Assembly: GCA_964426355.1 (NCBI GenBank)
Contig: CAYRRA010000053.1
Span: forward strand, 1 to 22,732
Direction: 5' to 3'
Origin: JAJFTV01 sp964426355
Lineage (GTDB): Bacteria; Chloroflexota; Anaerolineae; Anaerolineales; Anaerolineaceae
DNA: 22,732 nt
Part shown: in pieces, positions 1-8,406 of the stretch
How positions within the stretch are numbered: position 1 is the first letter of the stretch
Layout: each line of letters opens with the position of its first letter
Made by a program: the position numbers and the translations under genes
Notes under the pieces: model-generated
The model's input: only the letters and a program-made list of their open reading frames with translations
What the model was told of the DNA's origin: nothing
The model's database searches: none

Positions 1-42
1 ACCAAAGGTTCATTTTCCCGGTTATACGCTTGAGAATACAAG

Positions 43-74
43 CAACGAGGCTGCCTTTTTAGACAACCTCGTTG
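43..74 (-). terminator. Hairpin downstream of alr, probable terminator
   Basis: Bases 43-56 and 61-74 form a 14-position stem around a four-base loop. Read as minus-strand RNA, the two apparent mismatches become G-U wobbles, so the stem is continuous. It lies about 60 bases past the alr stop codon. No clear U-run follows on the minus strand, so intrinsic termination may be inefficient. A second small hairpin (28-32 with 39-43) follows directly. The core word GAGGCTGCC recurs in the ileS terminator at 20621-20661. Confidence 0.55.
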
Positions 75-133
75 AGAGAACGCTACCTTGGAACGGGAGA
101 GCGGGTAAAAAAACTGCTCCCGATTCACATTGG

Positions 134-1249
134 CTAATCCCAGTAATACACACGCGGCACGCGCGGGGAGAAACCCATCAGGAAATCGACGTGTACGGTA
201 TTGTAACGCCTGGCGATATCCTCCAGCGTAATCCTCTCATTCCCTGACGTACCCAGCAGCACGACCTCGCTGTCGAGCGGGTAAGATTTGGGCAGCCTGA
301 CCATCACCGCATCCATACAGGTTGCCCCCACCACCGGCACGCGCTGACCATCGATCAAGACCTCATTGCCGGGCACGCGGCGGATGCCGTCGCCAAAACC
401 GGCGGAGACGATCCCGATCATTTCCTCGCCGCTGGTTACATACGTCTTTCCATAACCCACCCCCCAGCCGGGTGGCAGTGTTTTGCAAGAGACCAGGCGT
501 GCTTTCCAGGCGGTGAGTGCTGGCTCAAGCGGCTCGACCAGCGCGCGGTAAGAGAACGGGTTCATGCCCAAGAACACCTCTGCGCCGCGTACCATATTGA
601 AGCGTGCTTCAGGAAAAGTCAGCGAAGCCGCCGAGTTGGATAGATGCACCCACTTCGGGTGGATACCGGCTTCTTCCAGCGAAGACAAAGCCGTCTTGAA
701 ATTCTTGAACTGCAAATCCATCAACGGCGCATGGTCTTCATCCGCCATGGCAAAATGGCTGAACAACCCGTTGATGTCAATATCCCCCAATTCCTGCGCC
801 CGGCGTGCCAGCGGCAGAATCTCGTTTGGCAGCACACCCAGGCGACCCATGCCAGAATCGACCTTCAAATGCACCTGCAGGGGTCGCCCCAGCGCCTTTG
901 CGCGCTTTGAAAAGAGCTCGGCAGCTTCAAAACCCGGCAGCGGCAAGGTCAGGCTGTTGGCAATGGCTGCATCCACCTCGGCAAAGGAGGGCATACCCAA
1001 AACCAACACAGGCGCGCTGATACCCGCTGCGCGCAGTTCCATACCTTCTCCGACGCGCGCCACCGCCAGCCAGGAAGCGCCGCCCTTTAATACGGCTTTT
1101 CCAACTTCTACAGCGCCGTGCCCATAGGCATTGGCTTTTAGAACGCCCATAAAAGCCACCCCGGTCTGGCGGGTGATATACTGCGTGTTTCTTTCAACGG
1201 CTGCCAGGTTGATTTCCAGCCAGGTTGAATAAGGTTGCGGTGAAAGCAT
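134..1249 (-). CDS. alr: Alanine racemase
   Basis: PLP-dependent interconversion of L- and D-alanine, supplying D-Ala for peptidoglycan; cytoplasmic. About 371 residues, normal for the family. The N-terminal PLP-barrel signature VLKANAYGHG is present, with the PLP-binding Lys at about residue 38. The second catalytic base is the Tyr of the VGYGKTY segment near residue 266, and the C-terminal domain has the CMD motif contributed across the dimer. The ATG at 1249 is preferred: it shares one base with the stop codon of the upstream lipoprotein gene (TGATG), so translation is probably coupled. A TTG codon directly before it could also start the protein. The upstream partner is a predicted lipoprotein rather than the usual cell-wall or toxin-antitoxin genes. 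Some members of this fold act on other amino acids (ornithine, lysine, serine), but the overall pattern is typical of Alr. Confidence 0.93.
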   Translation of the reverse strand: MLSPQPYSTWLEINLAAVERNTQYITRQTGVAFMGVLKANAYGHGAVEVGKAVLKGGASWLAVARVGEGMELRAAGISAPVLVLGMPSFAEVDAAIANSLTLPLPGFEAAELFSKRAKALGRPLQVHLKVDSGMGRLGVLPNEILPLARRAQELGDIDINGLFSHFAMADEDHAPLMDLQFKNFKTALSSLEEAGIHPKWVHLSNSAASLTFPEARFNMVRGAEVFLGMNPFSYRALVEPLEPALTAWKARLVSCKTLPPGWGVGYGKTYVTSGEEMIGIVSAGFGDGIRRVPGNEVLIDGQRVPVVGATCMDAVMVRLPKSYPLDSEVVLLGTSGNERITLEDIARRYNTVHVDFLMGFSPRVPRVYYWD

Positions 1250-1989
1250 CAAGGTTTCCTCACGACGATGTTGTCAAATTGAATTTCGGTCGATTGCGTT
1301 TCATACGTGGTTGCTGCCAGTCCAATATCTCCAGTGGTATAGGTTGAGTCGTTGACCTCTGCCAATTTTGCGCCATTGACAGACAACGATAGGGACTGTC
1401 CATTGCAGACCGCCACGATATGGTTGGTGGCATTGCCGGTGCGGATTTTATCCGATTCCGCCCATTCCACCAGGTCGACAAATCCATTGTCGACCATTTT
1501 CTGGATTGAATAAAAGCCATCACCGCTGATATTGAAGGTGTAGCCGTTCCCGGAAAAATCCAGCCGGCACATAATGCCATAATCGTTGTTGCTGTTCGAT
1601 GGCGCGCTCACCTGTGTGGCATCCACCTCAATCATCACATCTGCATAATTCTTTCCTGCCACACCCCACATGGCAGAACCTGGCTGGGTGGACGTGACAA
1701 AATATTTGCCCTGTGTATACCCTACCGAACCGCTGTCATAATCAGCCACCTCCCAGCCGGAGTTGGGATCGCTGAAATCATCTGAAAAAAGAACATCCGC
1801 ACCGGTGGTTCCGCTCTGTGAAGGTTCCTGCGCACCTTCTTTTTCAATAAGATTGGTGATAAAATCCGGCAGATTTTCCGTGCCGCACACACATGAAACC
1901 GAAATCAATGCCAGCAGCATGACAAAGATCGCCCAACGAGGCAGTTTATACTTTTCCTCAATTTTATCCAAACTCGCTTCACTCTTCAT
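1249..1989 (-). CDS. Membrane-anchored or lipoprotein with LamG/DUF1080-like beta-sandwich domain
   Basis: Predicted exported protein of about 246 residues, function unknown. The N-terminus has a charged stretch (about residues 1-18), a hydrophobic segment (19-32) and two cysteines spaced C-V-C at about 33-35. This is compatible with a lipoprotein signal or an anchored membrane segment, although the n-region is long for a lipoprotein. A short linker (about 45-65) leads into a domain of about 170 residues with alternating strands. Its motifs (DDFSDPNSGW, CRLDFSGNGYTFNI, a VNG turn, DNIVV at the end) resemble concanavalin-like / 3-keto-disaccharide hydrolase (DUF1080) folds that bind carbohydrate or act as adhesion modules. 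The ATG at 1989 was chosen because GGGAG lies about 7 bases upstream; longer in-frame starts lack this. The stop overlaps the alr ATG. The gene at 14729-15565 has the same architecture. No enzymatic residues were recognised. Confidence 0.8.
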   Translation of the reverse strand: MKSEASLDKIEEKYKLPRWAIFVMLLALISVSCVCGTENLPDFITNLIEKEGAQEPSQSGTTGADVLFSDDFSDPNSGWEVADYDSGSVGYTQGKYFVTSTQPGSAMWGVAGKNYADVMIEVDATQVSAPSNSNNDYGIMCRLDFSGNGYTFNISGDGFYSIQKMVDNGFVDLVEWAESDKIRTGNATNHIVAVCNGQSLSLSVNGAKLAEVNDSTYTTGDIGLAATTYETQSTEIQFDNIVVRKP

Positions 1990-2147
1990 ACTTTCTCCCA
2001 TTTCATCGATATGACTTGCAAAACACACAACGTAATACGCGCCAGCAGCCTGATCAACTGCTGTGCCGGAGTGTTACTCAATATTCTAACTCTTATTTCA
2101 CAAAATCAGGATCTTCTCGTGATTTGCGTTATGCAAAATGAAGAGCT

Positions 2148-2828
2148 TTATCCTTTTGAAGGGATATAGCGTGCAATCTTGCTCGCCAGGTTGGCAATTG
2201 GCATCGTTTGCAGCCAGACTTTGCCCGGACCCTTAAGCTGTGCCAGGAAAAGCCCTTCACCGGAGAACAGGATGTTCGTCACACCTTTCACCGTGGTGAT
2301 GTCATAACTGACAGTGGGCTCAAACATGGCAATGTGACCGGGGTCGATCTTGAGTACCGAATTTGCACTAAGGTTATATGCCTTGACCTCGCCGGGGATT
2401 TCAAGGAACACCGTTCCGGGACCGGTCACTTTTTGCAAAATGAAACCTTCACCGCCAAAAAGACCTGCGCCCAGTTTCTTGCGGAAGTGCATCTCCAGCT
2501 TAACGCTGTCTTCAGCACACATAAAGGCATCTTTCTGGCATATCAGGCTTTGCCCGGCTTCGAGGCGCACATCCACCACTTTTCCTGGGGCTTCCGGCGT
2601 GAACACAATGCGGGCATTCTGCGCCGAACAGGTGTAGGTGGTCATAAATAAAGACTCACCCGCCAGGGCGCGCCCCAAACCAGACATCAGCCCGCCTTTG
2701 GTGTTGGTTTGCATCTCGATCCCTTCGCTCATCCATGCCATACCGCCCGACTCAGTGTAAACGGCTTCACCGCGTTGAAGCTGAACCTCGAGCATTTGCA
2801 TCACAGTACCTTCAATTTTGTATTCCAT
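2148..2828 (-). CDS. AIM24 / TIGR00266 family protein
   Basis: Conserved protein of about 226 residues of the AIM24 (TIGR00266) family. Its bacterial role is not established; the yeast homologue is mitochondrial and linked to inner-membrane organisation. Family hallmarks are visible: an early VQLQRGEAVYTESGGMAWM segment, a glycine-rich GGLMSGLGRALAGES stretch, repeated beta-hairpin units ending in GEG (FGGEGFI, FSGEGLF), and GPG turns. There is no signal peptide or membrane segment. Two ATGs are adjacent; the one at 2828 is preferred because AGGAGG sits four bases upstream, too close to the ATG at 2831. It is separated from the lipoprotein gene by about 160 bases and has its own promoter candidate (2899-2927), so it is probably a single-gene transcript. 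Confidence 0.88.
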   Translation of the reverse strand: MEYKIEGTVMQMLEVQLQRGEAVYTESGGMAWMSEGIEMQTNTKGGLMSGLGRALAGESLFMTTYTCSAQNARIVFTPEAPGKVVDVRLEAGQSLICQKDAFMCAEDSVKLEMHFRKKLGAGLFGGEGFILQKVTGPGTVFLEIPGEVKAYNLSANSVLKIDPGHIAMFEPTVSYDITTVKGVTNILFSGEGLFLAQLKGPGKVWLQTMPIANLASKIARYIPSKG

Positions 2829-2898
2829 CATACCTCCTAAAAAATCATCCATCTTCCATCAGCGTTCCCCTGCTTGCTGCTGTTTAGGACATAACTAC

Positions 2899-2927
2899 AT
2901 TGTATTGCAAGATATTTAATTTGACCA
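2899..2927 (-). promoter_or_regulatory. Candidate sigma70-type promoter for the AIM24-family gene
   Basis: On the minus strand, TGGTCA (2927-2922) and TACAAT (2904-2899) are separated by 17 bases. They match 4/6 and 5/6 of the -35 and -10 consensus. Transcription would start near 2892, about 65 bases before the ATG at 2828. Found by eye. Confidence 0.45.
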
Positions 2928-2955
2928 TCCAAACAGGCTGTCTTTTGCGCAAGGA

Positions 2956-3582
2956 TTAAGACCTGGTGAATTTTTTCAAAAGCTCCACCCGGTTGGTGAC
3001 GCCCAGTTTTTCAAGAACACGGCTGACATGCACCTTAACGGTGGAGCGGCTCAGTACCAGCCGCTCTGCAATTTGCGGGTTGTTATATCCCTCCAAAAGC
3101 ATACCAAACACCTCATACTCCCTGGGAGTCAGGGTATCAATTTTGCGTTCATCTTCACCTTTTCGCTGAAGCATGCGTTCAACAGGGACTGAAAAGACCC
3201 GCGAGCCGTCATGCACGGAACGAATGGCATTGGATAAATCCTCCGAGGAAATATCTTTGAGGATAAAACCATCCAAACCGAGGCTCATCGCGCGCTGAAG
3301 ATAGCGCGAGTCGGGATAGCTGGTCAGGGCAATGATCTTAACATGCGGGTATAGCTCCCGGATTTTCTCTGATGCAGAGAAACCATCCAACACCGGCATC
3401 ACCAAATCCATCAAAATCACATCTGGCGGCTTTTCCTGGCACATCGCAAATGCCTCTTTTCCATTTGACGCCTCACCTGCTAACCGTAAACCAGGGTTGG
3501 ATAAAAGAAAAGAAGCCAACCCCTTGCGTACCATCGGGTGATCATCAACAACCATCACGGCAATCGGGTAGTCATTTTTCAT
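2956..3582 (-). CDS. NarL/LuxR-family response regulator
   Basis: DNA-binding response regulator of 208 residues, the output of the two-component pair with the adjacent kinase. The receiver domain (about 1-125) has the acidic pair D13-D14, phospho-acceptor D59 in the MDLVMP context, T87 and K109. The C-terminal LuxR-type helix-turn-helix (about 147-208) carries the usual TPRE start and the STVKVHVSRVLEKLGV recognition region. The ATG overlaps the kinase stop by four bases (ATGA, 3579-3582), so the two proteins are made together. Target genes are not shown by the sequence. The divergent transporter cluster and the pair's own promoter are the obvious candidates. Confidence 0.95.
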   Translation of the reverse strand: MKNDYPIAVMVVDDHPMVRKGLASFLLSNPGLRLAGEASNGKEAFAMCQEKPPDVILMDLVMPVLDGFSASEKIRELYPHVKIIALTSYPDSRYLQRAMSLGLDGFILKDISSEDLSNAIRSVHDGSRVFSVPVERMLQRKGEDERKIDTLTPREYEVFGMLLEGYNNPQIAERLVLSRSTVKVHVSRVLEKLGVTNRVELLKKFTRS

Positions 3583-5351
3583 TTTTTAGTTCTCACTCGC
3601 TTATTCACAGGGATGGAGTTCATGCCTGGCTTCTTCCAAATCAGGTCAACACGCGTTCCTTGCCCCGATGCGCACTGGATGTCAAACTTTGCGTTTATCA
3701 TGTTGGCGCGTTCGCGCATAATGTTGATACCCAAACCGCTGGTGACCTGGTATGGTTGAAAGCCTTTTCCATTATCGTGGATCAGCATTTCAAGGCTTTC
3801 ACCCTTTCCCCGTCGTAAAGCAATCGAAAGCTGGGATGCTTCAGCGTGCCTGGCAACGTTGCTAAGCGATTCCTGTGCGATGCGGTAAAAGCATTGTTTG
3901 ACTTCCGAGGGAATCTCGCCCGTTTCTTGAAGAGTCGTTTCCACCTGGATACCCGTGCGCCTCTCCAGCGCATCCGCCAATTGCGCCAGCAGCAAATCCA
4001 GCCCAACTTGCTGCATCGTTTCCGGGCGAAGCTCCACCAGCAGAGAGCGCATCTCCGTCAAGGCGGAACGGTTCAGTTGATACAAATCTGTCAACAACCT
4101 CTTTCCTGCTTCTCGATTGGCATCGTAAATGCTCGGGAGGTTCTCTGCAATCATCATCGCTGAGAACAAAGTCTGGTTGACCGCATCGTGCAAATCCCTG
4201 GCAATGCGATTTCTTTCATCGATCACAACCAGTTCCTGTTGATACCTGTACAGCATCGCATTCTCAATCGCCACTGCAATCTGATCGCCCAGGCTGCGGA
4301 ACATAATAATATCCGAGACCGAAACGGGCTCCATGCCCTGCCGCCAGATATTCAAAATACCGATAATCCGGTTGCCGTGCCGCAAGGGAACAATCAGGCG
4401 AAAACCGGGCGGTGTTTCAGGTAAAGGTTTTGCTCCCTCCTTCAGAGGTGTCTGGATCAGCTTTACTTCCCGGGCATGCACAGCCTGGTAACACTGTTTG
4501 ATGATGTCCTCATTTAAAGAGGTAATCTCGCGGCAGCCGATGAAAGGTTTGCGCGTGCTGCCAGCTCTTCGCGTAAACAAGTTATGCGCCGGTTCATAAA
4601 GAAAGATACTGGCATGATCGTATCGAAAAGTTTTTCGGATCACATTCACGATTCGTTTCAATAGCTTATCGATTTCCAGCAAGGAACTGATATCCCGGCT
4701 GATGCGTGCGCTGGTCTCCAGTTGTAAAGCGCGGTGGGCAATTTCTGCGGTGCGCTCTATCACCATCCGCTCCAGCGTTTCTGCGAGATGATTGGAGCGC
4801 TGCTCCAGGTCACGGTAAAAACGTTCATTTTGAATCGCGGCAGCGGCTACGTTGGCAAACATGCTCACCATCAGTATGTCGTTCTCTGAAAACCGTTTCG
4901 CCTTAACATTGGCATCCACAACGAGCACACCGATTATTTTCCCCTGCCAGCGCATCGGGACTGCCAGCACATCCATATCCGGCGGGTGCTCGTTAAAAGC
5001 AATCGGTTTCCCTTCCCAATTGTTGTAATCCTCTACGATCAACGACTCGTTCAATTCAAATGCACGCCCGCTGATGCCCTCTCCTGGCTTGAGGTGGGTG
5101 CCGGTGTACTGCTCCAGAAATCCGTTACTCACCGAAAGAACCAGATCACCGGCGGTTGCATCCCAAAGAAAAATCTCTCCTGCATCCGCCGCAATCATTT
5201 CCGTAGCCCATTCGAGGATCATCTTTAACAAATCAAAAAGCGCAGGTGGTGCAGAAGGTTCATCCTCAAAACGGATTAATTGCTGCCTGGCTCCAGCAGC
5301 CCGGTTGTGGAAATTTTTATTTGAATTCTCATTAGAAGACAGATTCGTCAT
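3579..5351 (-). CDS. Soluble GAF-domain sensor histidine kinase (HisKA_3 / NarL type)
   Basis: Cytoplasmic sensor kinase of 590 residues that would autophosphorylate and pass phosphate to the overlapping response regulator. There are no membrane segments. Two GAF domains (about 38-175 and 215-368) are joined by a probable coiled coil rich in Glu/Arg (about 176-215). The HisKA_3 phospho-acceptor is H388 in the ERNRIARDLHDAVNQ box. The HATPase_c domain shows the N-box with N498, the DNGKGF box (526-531) and the GLGI glycine box (539-542). A basic tail of about 14 residues follows. The signal is unknown; GAF domains bind small molecules, haem or other cofactors, and no haem-type motif was recognised. 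A good promoter is present at 5393-5421. The start at 5351 has only a weak ribosome-binding site (GAG about 8 bases upstream). Confidence 0.94.
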   Translation of the reverse strand: MTNLSSNENSNKNFHNRAAGARQQLIRFEDEPSAPPALFDLLKMILEWATEMIAADAGEIFLWDATAGDLVLSVSNGFLEQYTGTHLKPGEGISGRAFELNESLIVEDYNNWEGKPIAFNEHPPDMDVLAVPMRWQGKIIGVLVVDANVKAKRFSENDILMVSMFANVAAAAIQNERFYRDLEQRSNHLAETLERMVIERTAEIAHRALQLETSARISRDISSLLEIDKLLKRIVNVIRKTFRYDHASIFLYEPAHNLFTRRAGSTRKPFIGCREITSLNEDIIKQCYQAVHAREVKLIQTPLKEGAKPLPETPPGFRLIVPLRHGNRIIGILNIWRQGMEPVSVSDIIMFRSLGDQIAVAIENAMLYRYQQELVVIDERNRIARDLHDAVNQTLFSAMMIAENLPSIYDANREAGKRLLTDLYQLNRSALTEMRSLLVELRPETMQQVGLDLLLAQLADALERRTGIQVETTLQETGEIPSEVKQCFYRIAQESLSNVARHAEASQLSIALRRGKGESLEMLIHDNGKGFQPYQVTSGLGINIMRERANMINAKFDIQCASGQGTRVDLIWKKPGMNSIPVNKRVRTKK

Positions 5352-5392
5352 CGTTCAACTCGTGAAATAGATAAGCCATGTGGCTAATAGAA

Positions 5393-5421
5393 ATTATAGG
5401 GAAGAATTGCTATACTGTAAA
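5393..5421 (-). promoter_or_regulatory. Promoter for the histidine kinase-response regulator operon
   Basis: On the minus strand TTTACA (5421-5416) is 17 bases from a perfect TATAAT (5398-5393). The predicted start is near 5386, giving a leader of about 35 bases. The -35 hexamer abuts the plus-strand extended -10 at 5408-5416, so the two divergent promoters physically overlap. Confidence 0.65.
5408..5416 (+). promoter_or_regulatory. Extended -10 element upstream of the transporter cluster
   Basis: TGCTATACT is an extended -10 (TGn plus TATACT) on the plus strand. There is no good -35 at 17 bases. If used, it gives a leader of about 270 bases before the binding-protein ATG at 5694. The same nine-base word precedes the WD40 lipoprotein gene (19316-19324), which supports it as a real local promoter form. 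A closer AT-rich element (5625-5631) is an alternative. Confidence 0.4.
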
Positions 5422-5693
5422 CGAAACAGGGTATCTGAAGATTATTTTCTCCCCGTGGCGGCGTGCAAGGGAAAATCGCATCGTTTTCTAAGCTATTCGC
5501 TTTCAGTTTCTTTACAAACTTACGAGTTCTTCTAGTGAATGACTTCAAGTAATCGGCGGTTTTTTCAATCACTCTGTAAAAAGACTTTCAACTGATTACG
5601 TATCTTCCCTCATATCGGTACAAATTATAAGACATGCTTATTGGTAAGAGGGCGTTTCCAATCCATTTAAATGAGAAAATTTTAGGAGGAACT

Positions 5694-7385
5694 ATGAAAA
5701 AAAATGGCACAATAGTAACGCTTTTTACTGTATTTTGCGTTGCCATTCTGTTCTTTACCGCCTGCACGCCAAAAGCAGGGGAAACAGAGCCACCGGCTGA
5801 AAAAGCACCCGCAGAAGAAGCGCCTGCGGAAGAAGCACCTGTGGAAGCCTCTTCAGCAGAAGAAACTTCCGTTGAAGAAACCACGGGCGGTGGAACCCTG
5901 TACGTCGGCGTCAGCTATGACACCACCAACATGGATAACCTGACCTCAGGCGAGACTTTCACCCCACACCTGCTGATCTTCGACACGCTGGTCACCAGGG
6001 GTCCGGACGGAGAGTATTATGGGCTGCTGGCGGAATCATGGGAGGTCTCAAAGGACAACCTGGAATGGACCTTCCATCTACGCAATGACGTCACCTACCA
6101 TGACGGAACGCCTTTTACAGCCCAAACCGCCAAATGGTTCTATGACAAAGCCCGCGACCCACAAGGTCAACACGCATTCTCTGATTCCTATTCATCGGTC
6201 GTCGAAATTCAGACACCCGATGACTACACGCTAGTCTTCAAGCTCAACAACCCCTGGCCCAACATCCTCTTCACAGTCAGCAACTCCTTCTCTGCCCTGA
6301 TCAGCCCAACTGCGTATGAAAAATACGGTGAGGAATACGGCACAAAATACGCCGTGGGAACCGGTCCGTTCATGCTGGAAGAGTGGGTTACAGAAGACCG
6401 CACGGTGGTCGTACGCAACCCCAATTACAACTGGGGTCCTGAATTCCTGGAAAACCGGGGGGCGCCTTACCTGGACAAAATTGTCTTTAAACTCTTCCCG
6501 GAAGCCACAACCCGTGTTTCTGAATTATTGACGGGTGGGGTTGATATCCTCTACGAGGTACCTACGCCAGACCTGCCACAAATTGCCGGCAGCGGAAATT
6601 TCGAGATTTTCACTGCACCCGCCTGGGGTGGTGCGCTGTTCTACCTGGATTTCAACCAGACGAAGCCTCCGTTGGATGACGTAAAAGTGCGCCAGGCGAT
6701 TAACTACGCCCTCGATATCGACACCCTGGCAACCCTGAACCTTGGTGAATACGGCGAGCCCGCATACGGATACATGGCTCCTCACTGGAACTGTGGGCTG
6801 GAAGACCCCAAATCAATCAGTTACAGCTATGACACGCAAAAAGCATCTGATCTGCTTGGAGAGGCTGGCTGGAGCGACACCAACGGAAACGGCGTGGTAG
6901 ATAAAGACGGCACAGAATTCTCGATGACCCTGTACATTTACAACGATTCCGAAAGCCAGTCCTATGGCGAGGTAATTCAAAGCCAGTTGGCTGCGGTGGG
7001 AATTGAAGTTGAACTGCTGATGCTGGAATACGGCTCGATGGTGGATGGGTTTAATGCCAACGAAAACGAGATTGCGCTCATCAACTACGGCTGGCCCGAT
7101 TCGGATGTCTACAACCTGTTCTTCGCATCCAGCCAAATTCCATATTTGAATTCTTCACACATCAACAACCCCGTTATGGATGACCTGCTGGAAAAAGCCA
7201 ATACAGCGCCTACCTCCGAAGAACGCTGCCAGTACTTTGCGCAGGTTGAACAACTGGCAATCGAAGAAGCCCTCTGGGCACCCATCTTCTGGTTTACTGC
7301 AGTAACGGCTGTAAACAACAAGGTGCAAGGGTTGTTAATCTCGCCCTTCTCAGAGAACTATAACAGTGTAACCATCACACCGTAG
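5694..7385 (+). CDS. Peptide/oligopeptide ABC transporter substrate-binding lipoprotein (SBP family 5)
   Basis: Extracytoplasmic binding protein of 563 residues that captures a ligand for the two permeases encoded next. The signal peptide (1-23) ends at FTAC, with the lipidated Cys at about residue 24. An acidic Ala/Pro/Glu linker follows (about 30-60, with a threefold five-residue repeat). The mature domain has the family-5 pattern: TLYVGVSYDTTNMDNLTSG, a SWEVSKDNLEWTFHLRNDVTYHDGTPFTA segment in two parts, GTGPFMLEEW, and VRQAINYALDID. The ATG at 5694 was chosen for AGGAGG four bases upstream and because the signal peptide starts there; an upstream in-frame ATG lacks both. Family members bind di- and oligopeptides, nickel, haem, opines or sugars, so the ligand is open. 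It heads the long plus-strand cluster. Confidence 0.93.
   Translation: MKKNGTIVTLFTVFCVAILFFTACTPKAGETEPPAEKAPAEEAPAEEAPVEASSAEETSVEETTGGGTLYVGVSYDTTNMDNLTSGETFTPHLLIFDTLVTRGPDGEYYGLLAESWEVSKDNLEWTFHLRNDVTYHDGTPFTAQTAKWFYDKARDPQGQHAFSDSYSSVVEIQTPDDYTLVFKLNNPWPNILFTVSNSFSALISPTAYEKYGEEYGTKYAVGTGPFMLEEWVTEDRTVVVRNPNYNWGPEFLENRGAPYLDKIVFKLFPEATTRVSELLTGGVDILYEVPTPDLPQIAGSGNFEIFTAPAWGGALFYLDFNQTKPPLDDVKVRQAINYALDIDTLATLNLGEYGEPAYGYMAPHWNCGLEDPKSISYSYDTQKASDLLGEAGWSDTNGNGVVDKDGTEFSMTLYIYNDSESQSYGEVIQSQLAAVGIEVELLMLEYGSMVDGFNANENEIALINYGWPDSDVYNLFFASSQIPYLNSSHINNPVMDDLLEKANTAPTSEERCQYFAQVEQLAIEEALWAPIFWFTAVTAVNNKVQGLLISPFSENYNSVTITP
5805..5849 (+). repeat. Three 15-base in-frame tandem units in the binding-protein linker
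   Basis: Three consecutive units encode APAEE, APAEE and APVEA. They have diverged at synonymous positions, so this is a low-complexity spacer between the lipid anchor and the binding domain rather than a fresh slippage product. Confidence 0.75.
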
Positions 7386-7466
7386 CACGAAAAATCAAAA
7401 CGGAAACGCCCTCTTTTTTTGATGACATCGCACAAAAGCAGACAAAACCACTAAAGGAGAAGTAGC

Positions 7467-8384
7467 TTGATCGAATCTGTCATTCGCCGATTGTTAATTG
7501 CCATACCCACGCTGCTCGTTTTTTCGGTGATGATCTTTTTGATGATGTACCTTGTGCCAGGTGACCCGGTTTTGCTCTATACCGGACGCCTGGCTTCGGT
7601 TGAGATACAGGAGCGAGCGCGCGAGCAGCTTGGCTTGAACCAGCCGCTGCACATTCAGTATTGGAAATTTCTAACCCGCCTGCTGCAAGGCGACCTGGGC
7701 ACTTCCTTTAAATACCGCGCCCCGGTCAGCGAGCTGCTCAAACAGCGCATGCCTAATTCGTTAATCCTGGGAACTTCCAGCCTGCTTCTGGCGTATATAA
7801 TCGCATTGCCGTTGGGCATCCTGGCTGCAGTAAAACAAGGCAGTTTCATTGATATCTCAGCCATGATCATCATTGCCCTGGGTATGTCCATTCCCATCTT
7901 CTGGCTGGGCTTGATGTTGGTGCTGTTCTTCTCGGTCAAACTGGGTTGGTTTCCGGTTTCTGGGTATGAAAGCTGGCGGCACATGGTTCTCCCCATCGTC
8001 ACGCTTGCCGCCGTTCAGGTTTCTTTTATCATGCGCATGGTGCGTTCGAGTATGTTGGAAGAACTACGCCAGGATTATGTTCGTACAGCCCGCTCTAAAG
8101 GCGTAAAAAAACCAGCTATCGTCATTAAGCACGCTTTTCGCAACTCGCTCATCCCGCTCATCAGTATTTTCGGAATGCAAATCGGGTGGCTGGTGGCAGG
8201 CGCAGTGGTGATCGAAATGGTTTTTGTCTGGCCCGGGGTCGGCAGGTTAATCGTTGATTCAATCACCCGCAGCGATTACCCGGTTGTACAGGGCGTCTTG
8301 CTGATCCTGGGGGCAACCGTTATCCTGGGGAACCTGGTGGCGGATATTCTCTACCAAATTGCAGATCCGCGCATTAGAGCGTGA
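7467..8384 (+). CDS. ABC transporter permease, DppB/OppB type
   Basis: Inner-membrane permease of 305 residues, the first half of the importer channel. About six hydrophobic segments are visible, starting at residue 8 (LLIAIPTLLVFSVMIFLMMYLVPGD in pieces). The PGDP motif that follows TM1 in DppB proteins and the conserved EAA-type cytoplasmic loop (about residues 205-235, with DYVRTARSKGV) are present; this loop contacts the ATPase. The start is TTG at 7467, supported by GGAG seven bases upstream and by the family's usual N-terminus. It lies 81 bases after the binding-protein gene. That gap contains an AT-rich imperfect hairpin (7394-7400 with 7417-7423) that might separate expression levels. 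No ATPase gene (DppD/DppF) is present in the window. Confidence 0.93.
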   Translation: MIESVIRRLLIAIPTLLVFSVMIFLMMYLVPGDPVLLYTGRLASVEIQERAREQLGLNQPLHIQYWKFLTRLLQGDLGTSFKYRAPVSELLKQRMPNSLILGTSSLLLAYIIALPLGILAAVKQGSFIDISAMIIIALGMSIPIFWLGLMLVLFFSVKLGWFPVSGYESWRHMVLPIVTLAAVQVSFIMRMVRSSMLEELRQDYVRTARSKGVKKPAIVIKHAFRNSLIPLISIFGMQIGWLVAGAVVIEMVFVWPGVGRLIVDSITRSDYPVVQGVLLILGATVILGNLVADILYQIADPRIRA

Positions 8385-8406
8385 ACGACAAAGGTGATAA
8401 CTCATC

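Larger units (their letters stand above)
5352..5693. promoter_or_regulatory. 342-base divergent intergenic region with back-to-back promoters
   Basis: This is the only stretch over 300 bases without a supported gene. It separates the kinase (minus) from the transporter cluster (plus). It holds a kinase promoter (5393-5421), an overlapping plus-strand extended -10 (5408-5416) and an AT-rich leader. A bulged hairpin can be drawn at 5444-5476 (ATTTTC with GAAAAT plus CC/GG inside), and there is a loose repeat of the word GACTT(T)CAA near 5540 and 5583. A 62-codon minus-strand frame (5384-5572) has no ribosome-binding site or recognisable domain and is not called. Confidence 0.6.

Noticed and set aside
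564..1127. A 187-codon open frame on the plus strand, antisense to alr
   Set aside because: It lies wholly inside alr, has no ribosome-binding site, and its translation is rich in Ser/Arg/Pro with no recognisable domain. It is a shadow of the alr codon pattern.
5384..5572. A 62-codon minus-strand frame in the divergent spacer
   Set aside because: No ribosome-binding site, no domain, and it covers the promoter elements of both neighbours.
5740..7136. Several open frames on both strands within the binding-protein gene
   Set aside because: All lie inside a gene with a clear signal peptide and family motifs. None has a ribosome-binding site or domain.
7394..7423. Hairpin ATCAAAA / TTTTGAT after the binding-protein gene, as a terminator
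   Set aside because: The stem is only seven A-T-rich pairs with a 16-base loop. It may be a weak processing site, but it is not enough to call a terminator within the operon.
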